Assembly (NCBI GenBank): GCA_947460165.1
Contig: CANHKH010000229.1
Coordinates: 1-5,892, forward strand
Length of the DNA: 5,892 bases
Direction of reading: 5' to 3'
From: Comamonadaceae bacterium
GTDB lineage: Bacteria > Pseudomonadota > Gammaproteobacteria > Burkholderiales > Burkholderiaceae_C
In this document: one piece after another, positions 1-5,331 of the stretch
How the letters are laid out: the number at the start of each line of letters is the position of its first letter
Position numbering within the stretch: position 1 is the first letter of the stretch
Made by a program: the position numbers and the translations under genes
Notes under the pieces: generated by a model
Told to the model about the DNA's origin: nothing
What the model saw: only the letters and a program-made list of their open reading frames with translations
Database searches by the model: none

Positions 1-1251
1 CAACAGTTCGTCCTCGCGCGGGGCGTGACACTCGATGCGCACGGTCATTTCCTCGCGGCCGCTGACCTGGGCCAGCACACACAGGTACTCGCCATGAAAG
101 CCGGGCAGCTTCGCCAGGATGTTGGACAGCGACTGCGGAAACACATTGATGCCGCGCAGCTTGACCATGTTGTCGCTGCGGCCCAAAAAACCCTCCATGC
201 GGGCAAATGGCAAGCCCAGCGCCGAGCTGCCAGGCAGCAAGCGGGTCAGGTCATGCGTGTTAAAGCGGATGATGGGGAAAATATCCTCGCTGAACAGACA
301 GGTGACGACCAGGTCCCCCGGCTCGCCCTGGGCCACGGGGCGGCCGGTGTCGATGTCGCAGACCTCAGCCCAGTGCGCGTCCTCCATCACATGCATGCCC
401 TCGTGGTCCGGACCTTCTGCCGCAATCAAGCCGGTGTCGCCCACGCCATACCAGTCAAAAAGCTCGGGCCCGCCCCAGGCCTGGGCCAGTCCGGCCCGGG
501 CGTCCTTGGACAAGTGGCCAGAAATCATGCGGATGGGAATGTCACGGCCGGGCACCATCCCGTGCTCGCGCGCGACTTCGGCCAGGCGTTGGATGTAGTC
601 GGCAAAGCCAACGATGACGCTGGCGCGGAACTCACGCATGTACTCCACCTGCTTGAGCGAAGGCGTCTCCACCCCGGTGCCGGCCGAAAAGAACAAGGCC
701 CCGGTGTGGTGAACCACAGACTCGCGCACATAGTGGCCGCCGTTGACCGGTCCGTGGCCATAGACCGAATGCACCACATCGCTGGGCCGCAGCCCTTGCA
801 TCAGGTAGGCCCGCGCCAGCATCAGCTTGTGGACCTCGCGGGTGCGCGGGCTGAACAGCAGAGGCTGGGGCCTGCCGGTGGTGCCGCTGGTGGCATGCAC
901 AATCATGGGCAAGATGCGGCCGTTCACCGGGATGTCACGGCCGTGGTGGTCGCCCAGGGGAGGCTGGCGCTCGATCGAGGCCATGATGTCATGCTTGCCA
1001 AAGCTGGGCAGTCTGCCAATGTCCTCGATGCGGCGGATGTCTCCAGGGGCGATGCCTGCCTGGCCCCACAGCCGTTGGTAAAACGGAATTTGCCAGGCCC
1101 GCAGCATGATGCGATCGAACAGCGATTGCTGGTGCTGGCGCAGCGCATCGGTGGACAGGCCTCGAAATTTTTCCAGGAATGCCTCACCCACTGGAAACTC
1201 CTGTCGGAGTTGGCGCACGTCGATGGCTTCAAAATAGCTTGCGTGTGACAT
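1..1251 (-). CDS. Phenylacetate-CoA ligase-like AMP-forming acyl/aryl-CoA ligase (3' end beyond window)
   Basis: The minus strand reads 417 uninterrupted codons from ATG at 1251-1249 to the left edge, so the C-terminus is missing. The family activates a carboxylic acid with ATP and CoA through an acyl-adenylate, in the cytoplasm. Visible motifs: an adenylate-binding P-loop HATSGTTGRP at residues 119-128; the A5-region motif YGVGDTG at 268-274; the A7-like stretch PIIRFNTHDLTRL around 326-338, with Asp334 where the ribose-binding Asp is expected; and the hinge motif GRSDNMVKLRGINVFP at 357-372. GRSDxMxxxRGxNVFP is characteristic of the PaaK branch. The catalytic lysine (A10) would lie past the edge. 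The start is fixed because an in-frame stop (TAA) lies 27-30 bases upstream with no other start between. No clear Shine-Dalgarno precedes it. The gene is divergent from the GntR gene and shares its control region. The A5 motif differs from PaaK (roughly YGLSE), so the substrate may not be phenylacetate. Family call is confident; substrate unknown. Confidence 0.9.
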   Translation of the reverse strand, partial: MSHASYFEAIDVRQLRQEFPVGEAFLEKFRGLSTDALRQHQQSLFDRIMLRAWQIPFYQRLWGQAGIAPGDIRRIEDIGRLPSFGKHDIMASIERQPPLGDHHGRDIPVNGRILPMIVHATSGTTGRPQPLLFSPRTREVHKLMLARAYLMQGLRPSDVVHSVYGHGPVNGGHYVRESVVHHTGALFFSAGTGVETPSLKQVEYMREFRASVIVGFADYIQRLAEVAREHGMVPGRDIPIRMISGHLSKDARAGLAQAWGGPELFDWYGVGDTGLIAAEGPDHEGMHVMEDAHWAEVCDIDTGRPVAQGEPGDLVVTCLFSEDIFPIIRFNTHDLTRLLPGSSALGLPFARMEGFLGRSDNMVKLRGINVFPQSLSNILAKLPGFHGEYLCVLAQVSGREEMTVRIECHAPREDELL

Positions 1252-1265
1252 GATGTAGTGGTAAG

Positions 1266-1282
1266 TTGTCCGAACATATTAT
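1266..1282 (+). promoter_or_regulatory. Predicted GntR/HutC-type operator, copy 1 (ligase-gntR divergent region)
   Basis: The sequence TTGTCCGAACATATTAT has the dyad core TGTCCGAACA (1267-1276). It matches the copies at 2127-2143 and 5200-5216 in at least 14 of 17 positions each. It sits midway between two divergent genes and overlaps the ligase -10 box, a position suited to repression of the ligase and autoregulation of the regulator. Assignment to the adjacent GntR protein is inferred from location and half-site spacing. Confidence 0.65.
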
Positions 1283-1306
1283 GAGGGCATACTTGCCGAC
1301 CATCAA
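1278..1306 (-). promoter_or_regulatory. Predicted sigma-70 promoter of the CoA ligase gene
   Basis: On the minus strand, TTGATG (1306-1301) is followed after 17 bases by CATAAT (1283-1278), four and five matches of six to the -35 and -10 consensus. The expected transcript start, near 1271, would leave a leader of only about 20 bases before the ligase ATG. The -10 box lies almost entirely inside the operator at 1266-1282, so a bound regulator would block this promoter. I saw no equally good -35 for the opposite direction. TATTAT at 1277-1282 could be the -10 for the GntR gene. Confidence 0.5.
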
Positions 1307-1323
1307 GACGCGAGGAAAATGGC

Positions 1324-2079
1324 ATGGGCAAAGAGGGGCAGGCAGAGTTGGACAAGGGGACAGGGCCTTTTTACAAGCGGCTGGCGACCATTTTGATGGA
1401 CGACATTCGCAGTGGCCGATGGGCTGTGGGTGCGGCCTTGCCCACTGAAAAAGAGCTGTGCGACACCTTCCAGGTCAGCCGGCACACCACCCGTGAGGCC
1501 TTGCGCCAGTTGGAAGAAAAAGGCCTGATTGCCCGTCGTCAGGGATCGGGCTCGACCGTGCTGGCCACCAGCCCACTGGTGCGCTATGAGCAAAACATCC
1601 AGACCATTGAGGACATGCTGCACCACGGCGCCTCCACCCGGCTGCATGTGCTTTTGGCGCAGGAGGTCGGCACCGACGCGAACGTCTACGCCAGCCAGGT
1701 CTCACAGCTGGCCCAAACGCCGTGTGTGTGGGTGCGCTCTGTCCGCTACCCGCGCAACGACGCCAGGCCGCTGGCCCTGGTCGACGTTTACGTGGCGGTG
1801 CGCAACAAGCGCCAGCACCGACAACTGCTCAATGTGGAGACGGCGGCCAAGGAAATCGTTGCCACGGTCGATGTGAACAAGATTGACCGCATTGATCAAC
1901 ATTTCAGCGCCATCAACGTGGGGCCCGCTGAAGCCAAGCTGCTGCATGTGAAGGCGGGCGAGGCGGCCTTTCAGATCTTGCGTTACTACTTCGATGCCGC
2001 AGGTCGCCTGATGGTGGTGGCCCATTCGCTCTACAACGGCGGCCTGTTCACCTACGGGTCGACCCTCAGGCGCTCCTGA
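1324..2079 (+). CDS. GntR-family transcriptional regulator, HutC/UTRA subfamily
   Basis: A complete 251-residue protein of typical length for the subfamily. Residues about 15-80 form the winged helix-turn-helix: FYKRLATILMDDIRSG, then LPTEKELCDTFQVSRHTTRE at 39-58 as the helix-turn-helix core, then EEKGLIARRQGSGSTV (64-79) leading into the wing. Residues about 95-245 match the UTRA ligand-binding domain, including the late strand pattern FQILRYYFDAAGRLMVVAHS (216-235) and the closing LFTYGSTLRR. Proteins of this type are usually repressors released by a pathway substrate or intermediate. ATG at 1324 is preceded by GAGGA (1312-1316) at 7 bases. The gene is divergent from the CoA ligase and lies upstream of the TRAP operon; a repeated dyad motif in all three control regions of the window is its likely target. 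The effector is unknown; an acid or acyl-CoA of this pathway is inferred. Confidence 0.93.
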   Translation: MGKEGQAELDKGTGPFYKRLATILMDDIRSGRWAVGAALPTEKELCDTFQVSRHTTREALRQLEEKGLIARRQGSGSTVLATSPLVRYEQNIQTIEDMLHHGASTRLHVLLAQEVGTDANVYASQVSQLAQTPCVWVRSVRYPRNDARPLALVDVYVAVRNKRQHRQLLNVETAAKEIVATVDVNKIDRIDQHFSAINVGPAEAKLLHVKAGEAAFQILRYYFDAAGRLMVVAHSLYNGGLFTYGSTLRRS

Positions 2080-2113
2080 GGCTCCCCCGTACTTTCACCT
2101 AGCTGTGCGCCTC

Positions 2114-2143
2114 TTGCCTTGGCAGCTTGTACGGACATATTAT
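2114..2143 (+). promoter_or_regulatory. Predicted promoter of the TRAP transporter operon
   Basis: TTGCCT (2114-2119) and TATTAT (2138-2143) are separated by 18 bases; they match four and five of six positions of the sigma-70 boxes. An alternative -10 is CATATT (2136-2141) with a 16-base spacer. The -10 region lies within the operator at 2127-2143. The transcript would carry a leader of roughly 70 bases before the binding-protein start. No convincing terminator for the preceding GntR gene is visible, so readthrough from that gene is possible. Confidence 0.4.
2127..2143 (+). promoter_or_regulatory. Predicted GntR/HutC-type operator, copy 2 (TRAP operon)
   Basis: The sequence TTGTACGGACATATTAT has core TGTACGGACA (2128-2137), which is the exact reverse complement of the core of copy 3, TGTCCGTACA. 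The right flank CATATTAT is identical to copy 1. The site covers the likely -10 region of the TRAP operon, which suggests repression by blocking polymerase. Confidence 0.65.
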
Positions 2144-2180
2144 TGAACCTGCGTTAAGCGGAGCAGTTTTGAAGAGAATC

Positions 2181-2198
2181 TGCACCGAATTTTGTGCA
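2181..2198. repeat. Short inverted repeat in the TRAP operon leader
   Basis: TGCAC (2181-2185) and GTGCA (2194-2198) form a 5-base inverted repeat around an AT-rich 8-base spacer, ending 12 bases before the Shine-Dalgarno AGGAGA (2211-2216). It could be a weak hairpin or a second protein site. Repeats this short arise often by chance, so the call is tentative. Confidence 0.2.
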
Positions 2199-2221
2199 TC
2201 GCATTTGTTCAGGAGACTGCT

Positions 2222-3229
2222 ATGTTCGTTTCATTTCGGGGTCGTCGCATTGCTATTTCTTTGCTGGCCGTGGGCGCATGGGTGGGCTTGATAGGCGCTG
2301 CACAGGCGCAAACCAAATTGGAAATCTCCGTGCCCTGGGGGCCCAACGAATTTCACTCGCTCAATGCGGCGGCCTTTGCCAAACGCATCACCGAGGAGAC
2401 CAAGGGCCAACTGCAGGTGGTCTCGCGCCCAGGCGGGGAGTTGGGCGTCAAGGCCAATGAGTCGGTGCGCGCCGTGGCCGACGGCGTGGTGCCCATGGCC
2501 GACCTGGCGCTGTTCCAAAACGCCAGCCGCGGCCCGGCCATGGCGGTGGAGACCCTGCCCTTCTTGGTCAACGACTACGAGCAGTTGCAGATGCTGCACA
2601 AGAGCTTTCGCCCGCTGTGGGAAGGCATCTTGAGCAAAAACAACCAAAAGATGCTCTACATCGTGCCCTGGCCCAAGCAGTTCTTCTTCACCAAGAAACC
2701 GGTGCAGACCATAGACGACCTCAAGGGCCTGAAGATGCGGTCGCTGGACAAGCTGACCACCGACTGGATCAACCGCCTGGGCATGGTCCCTGTGCAATTG
2801 ACCAACCTGGAAATTTTGCAAGCTCTGGGCTCGGGCATGCTTGAAGGCGTGCCCACCTCGGCGGGCACGGCGGTGGCGCAAAAGTACTGGGACTTCATGA
2901 AATTCGGCTACGAGACCAACCACATCTGGGCCTCCAACGTGATGACCGTCAACCTGGACACTTGGAAAAAGCTCACGCCCGAGCAGCAGCAAACCATAGA
3001 GCGGGTGGCCCGCGAGATGGAGCCAGGTTTTTGGGAAAACAGCAAGCGTGACCACCAGGTCAAGGTGGCTGAACTGCAGAAAAATGGCATGAACATTCAG
3101 CCCATGCCACGCGCCGTGGTCGATGAAATGCGCCGCCGCACCACGGCCCTTTGGGAGCAGTACACCAAGCCCATGGGCGACGAGGCTGTCAAAGCCTTGG
3201 GTCAATACCGCAGCGCCATCGGCAAGTGA
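2222..3229 (+). CDS. dctP: TRAP transporter periplasmic solute-binding protein (DctP family)
   Basis: A 335-residue protein that captures the substrate in the periplasm and delivers it to the membrane subunits. The N-terminus is a Sec signal peptide: positive residues RGRR at 6-9, a hydrophobic core about 10-25, and probable cleavage after AQA at 27-29. The mature protein begins with a strand and the motif VPWGPNEFHSLN (37-48). PGGELGVKANESVRAV (70-85) is typical of the family. LKGLKMRSLDKLTTDWINRL (167-186) contains Arg173, in the position of the arginine that usually binds the ligand carboxylate. Length is normal. ATG at 2222 is chosen over an upstream in-frame TTG at 2192 because AGGAGA (2211-2216) is well placed for it and the signal peptide then starts correctly. 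It is first of three co-directional TRAP genes. The symbol is the family name; transport of C4-dicarboxylates is not implied. With a CoA ligase nearby, an aromatic, cyclic or fatty carboxylate is plausible. Confidence 0.93.
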   Translation: MFVSFRGRRIAISLLAVGAWVGLIGAAQAQTKLEISVPWGPNEFHSLNAAAFAKRITEETKGQLQVVSRPGGELGVKANESVRAVADGVVPMADLALFQNASRGPAMAVETLPFLVNDYEQLQMLHKSFRPLWEGILSKNNQKMLYIVPWPKQFFFTKKPVQTIDDLKGLKMRSLDKLTTDWINRLGMVPVQLTNLEILQALGSGMLEGVPTSAGTAVAQKYWDFMKFGYETNHIWASNVMTVNLDTWKKLTPEQQQTIERVAREMEPGFWENSKRDHQVKVAELQKNGMNIQPMPRAVVDEMRRRTTALWEQYTKPMGDEAVKALGQYRSAIGK

Positions 3230-3259
3230 AAGCCCCCAACGGGCCAACAGGGTCTGGCT

Positions 3260-3781
3260 GTGCGCAAACTGCTTGACCGCGCTTACGGCGCCAGCCTGAT
3301 TCTGGCGGGCTTGTTCTTGGTGGCCATTTTCGCCCTGATGATTGGCGAGGCGCTGATGCGCAAGATGGGCAGCTACATCACGGGCGCCTCTGAGCTGATC
3401 GGTTGGTGCTGCGCCGCCTCAGGCTTTTTGGCCTTGCCGGCGACCTTCAAGCGCGGTGACATGGTCCGCGTTGGCCTGCTGGTCGATGCCTTGCCGCCGC
3501 GTCTGCGCAAGCCTGTCTTGCTGGCCTGCTTGCTTTTGGGCTTGGTCTTCACCACCTACATGCTCAAGGCCATCGCTGCCTACATGTGGGGCAGTTATGT
3601 GGTCGATGAGTTGACGCAAGGCATGATCGAAATCCAGGTCTGGATCCCCATGCTCAGCTTCTTGGTGGGTGTGGCCCTGATGCTGGTGGCCATCTTGGAT
3701 GAATGGGTGGTGGCCTGGCGCACACCGGCGGCCGAGCTGCGCGCCGAAAAGCCCCCGGCACTCGACGAGCCTGGCCTGTGA
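3260..3781 (+). CDS. dctQ: TRAP transporter small membrane subunit (DctQ family)
   Basis: A 173-residue membrane protein with four predicted helices, at about residues 12-32, 43-62, 83-104 and 126-148, the normal plan for this subunit. It pairs with the large subunit in the inner membrane and helps dock the binding protein. ATFKRGDMVRVGLLVDALP (61-79), after helix 2, corresponds to the conserved Arg-Gly-x-x-Val loop of DctQ proteins. The proline- and charge-rich tail (155-173) is probably cytoplasmic. The start is GTG at 3260, 30 bases after the binding-protein stop; an in-frame TGA (3227-3229, the binding-protein stop) bounds any earlier start, and only a CTG is otherwise available. AGGG (3249-3252) is the only Shine-Dalgarno candidate. 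A 13-base gap follows before the large subunit. Family and role are clear from helix plan and position; sequence in this family is poorly conserved. Confidence 0.9.
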   Translation: MRKLLDRAYGASLILAGLFLVAIFALMIGEALMRKMGSYITGASELIGWCCAASGFLALPATFKRGDMVRVGLLVDALPPRLRKPVLLACLLLGLVFTTYMLKAIAAYMWGSYVVDELTQGMIEIQVWIPMLSFLVGVALMLVAILDEWVVAWRTPAAELRAEKPPALDEPGL

Positions 3782-3794
3782 CTGGAGCCCTGTC

Positions 3795-5093
3795 GTGAAG
3801 ACCTCTGCCCTGTTGATCGTGCTGCTGATCTTGCTCCTTGCAGGAGGGGTCTGGATTGCCTTTGCCTTGGGGGTGGTGGCCTGGGCGGGTGTGGCATTTT
3901 TTTCCAACACCCGCCCGGACATCAACTTGGTGACGGCCTACTGGAACACCTATTCTTCTTTGTCTCTGGCTTCCTTGCCCATGTTCATTTGGATGGGCGA
4001 GATCTTGTTTCGCACCCGCCTGGCCGAACAGATGTTTGCCGGCCTCGCGCCCTGGCTGGACCGCCTGCCCGGCCGCCTGCTGCATGTCAATGTGCTGAGC
4101 TGCGGTATTTTTGGCGCGGTCTCCGGATCGTCCTCTGCGACCTGCGCCACCATCTCCAAAATCGCCTTGCCGGAATTGGCCAAGCGCGGCTATGACCAGC
4201 GCCTGAGCATAGGCAGTTTGTGCGGAGCGGCCACGCTGGGTATTTTGATCCCGCCCTCCATCGCGATGATCATTTATGCGGTGGCGGCCGACGTGTCCAT
4301 TGTCCGAATGTTCTTGGCGGGCATCGTTCCTGGCATTTTGATCCTGTTTCTTTTTTCGGGCTACATTGCCCTGTGGGCTTGGCGCCACCCCGAACTCATG
4401 CCGCCACCCAGCTTTAACACCACATTCTGGGAGCGCGTCAAGTCCACTGCGCGACTGCTGCCCGTGCTGCTGCTCATACTTGCGGTTTTCCTGTCCATGA
4501 TGCTGGGCGTGGCCACCGCCAATGAGGCCTCTGCCTTTGGCGTGCTGGGGGCTTTGGTGATCGCTGCTGTGGGTGGCAACCTCACTTGGCTCAATCTGCG
4601 CGACAGCCTGACCGGGTCTTTGCGCATGAGCGCCATGATCATGTTCATCTTGGGGGCCGCCAGTTTTTTGACCGTGGCCATGGGCTTTACGGGCATTCCC
4701 AGGGCCTTGTCTGAGTGGGTGGTGTCCTTGCAGCTCTCACCCTACGCCTTGATGGCTGTGCTCACGGTGGTCTACCTGGTGCTGGGCATCGCCCTGGACG
4801 GCGTGTCCATGATTGTGCTGACCACCGCAGTGGTCTTGCCCATGGTGCAGGCCGCCGGGTTCGACCCGATCTGGTTTGGCATCTACATCATCATCATGAT
4901 TGAGTTGGCAGAGATCAGCCCGCCCGTGGGCTTTAACCTTTTTGTTCTTCAGAACATGACGGGCAAAAGCATGATGACCATTGCTCATTCAGCTTTGCCA
5001 TTTTTCTTCATCTTGTGCTTGGCGACTGTCTTGCTCATTGTGTTTCCGTCGATTGCCACCTGGCTGCCCAGCGCCATGATGGGCGGAAAATGA
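3795..5093 (+). CDS. dctM: TRAP transporter large membrane subunit (DctM family)
   Basis: A 432-residue, very hydrophobic protein, the usual length for the transport-catalysing subunit, which uses a sodium gradient in characterised TRAP systems. Diagnostic stretches: FGAVSGSSSATCATI (106-120), GAATLGILIPPSIAMIIYA (144-162), ALDGVSMIVLTTAVVLP (333-349) and ELAEISPPVGFNLFVLQ (370-386). These are the two pseudo-symmetric halves of the DctM fold, each with its re-entrant Ser/Gly- or Pro-rich segment. The start is GTG at 3795, with TGGAG (3783-3787) 7 bases upstream. The open frame extends further upstream, but that part overlaps the small-subunit gene and would spoil the hydrophobic N-terminus. 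The gene begins 13 bases after the small-subunit stop and ends the operon. Function as a TRAP permease is firm; substrate is unknown. Confidence 0.95.
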   Translation: MKTSALLIVLLILLLAGGVWIAFALGVVAWAGVAFFSNTRPDINLVTAYWNTYSSLSLASLPMFIWMGEILFRTRLAEQMFAGLAPWLDRLPGRLLHVNVLSCGIFGAVSGSSSATCATISKIALPELAKRGYDQRLSIGSLCGAATLGILIPPSIAMIIYAVAADVSIVRMFLAGIVPGILILFLFSGYIALWAWRHPELMPPPSFNTTFWERVKSTARLLPVLLLILAVFLSMMLGVATANEASAFGVLGALVIAAVGGNLTWLNLRDSLTGSLRMSAMIMFILGAASFLTVAMGFTGIPRALSEWVVSLQLSPYALMAVLTVVYLVLGIALDGVSMIVLTTAVVLPMVQAAGFDPIWFGIYIIIMIELAEISPPVGFNLFVLQNMTGKSMMTIAHSALPFFFILCLATVLLIVFPSIATWLPSAMMGGK

Positions 5094-5171
5094 AAGGCGC
5101 TTGAGCTTTTCTCGTGTTTGATGGAAGTGCCCTGTAGACCCCAAATCACCTGAGGTCACGGGTCCTGCACA

Positions 5172-5200
5172 TTGACAGCCTGTGATCTGATTCTTACACT
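5172..5200 (+). promoter_or_regulatory. Predicted promoter of the acyl-CoA dehydrogenase gene
   Basis: TTGACA (5172-5177), a perfect -35 box, is followed after 17 bases by TACACT (5195-5200), four matches of six to the -10 consensus. The expected transcript start, around 5207, falls inside the operator at 5200-5216. This is the best -35 box found in the window. The leader to the dehydrogenase start would be about 125 bases, so the gene need not depend on the TRAP operon promoter. Confidence 0.55.
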
Positions 5201-5216
5201 TGTCCGTACATATTTA
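5200..5216 (+). promoter_or_regulatory. Predicted GntR/HutC-type operator, copy 3 (acyl-CoA dehydrogenase)
   Basis: The sequence TTGTCCGTACATATTTA has the dyad core TGTCCGTACA (5201-5210), in which TGT and ACA flank a central CG. It shares 14 of 17 positions with each of the other two copies. It begins at the last base of the predicted -10 box and spans the expected transcription start, a standard repressor position. Confidence 0.65.
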
Positions 5217-5220
5217 CAGG

Positions 5221-5272
5221 CTGGCCGCCCCTCGATTGCATGCCTAATTCGGTGGCAAGCATGCCCGGCCAG
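5221..5272 (+). repeat. Nested inverted repeat in the dehydrogenase leader
   Basis: CTGGCCG (5221-5227) pairs perfectly with CGGCCAG (5266-5272). Inside it, GCATGC (5238-5243) can pair with a second GCATGC (5259-5264). Together they could fold the early leader RNA into a branched hairpin. There is no run of T after it, so it does not look like a Rho-independent terminator. It lies about 50 bases before the Shine-Dalgarno and does not cover it. Its function is unknown, and a chance GC-rich repeat is possible. Confidence 0.35.
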
Positions 5273-5331
5273 GGCGCTCCCAAGGGCCTTTCTGTAGAGA
5301 CCCAAAATTCACCCAACAACGAGGAAAGCGC

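Noticed and set aside
25..1248. A 407-codon open frame on the plus strand
   Set aside because: It is antisense to the CoA ligase, which carries clear family motifs on the minus strand. Its translation is rich in His, Gln, Ala and Gly with no recognisable domain, as expected of a shadow frame in GC-rich DNA.
2080..2126. A possible terminator after the GntR gene
   Set aside because: No stem of useful length followed by T residues is present before the next promoter region.
2192..2221. An upstream in-frame TTG start that would extend the TRAP binding protein by ten residues
   Set aside because: AGGAGA at 2211-2216 serves the ATG at 2222, and the extra residues would precede a normal signal peptide without purpose.
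2231..3247. A 338-codon open frame on the minus strand
   Set aside because: It lies opposite the TRAP binding-protein gene, which has a signal peptide, family motifs and a good ribosome site. The antisense product is His- and Gly-rich and resembles no family I know.
3699..3794. An upstream extension of the TRAP large-subunit frame
   Set aside because: It would overlap the small-subunit gene by 83 bases and add a polar, proline-rich segment. GTG at 3795 has a ribosome site and gives the normal family length.
3654..4388. A 244-codon minus-strand open frame spanning the junction of the two TRAP membrane genes
   Set aside because: It overlaps two well-supported membrane protein genes, is highly charged and low in complexity, and has no convincing ribosome site or domain.
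5093..5113. A possible terminator after the TRAP operon (AAAGGC, six-base loop, GCTTTT)
   Set aside because: The stem is six pairs with one G-U, and the T residues are inside the stem with no proper T-run after it. It is too weak to call.
5148..5156. The short inverted repeat ACCTGAGGT between the TRAP operon and the dehydrogenase
   Set aside because: It has four-base arms around one base, occurs once, and does not resemble the repeated operator. It is likely chance.
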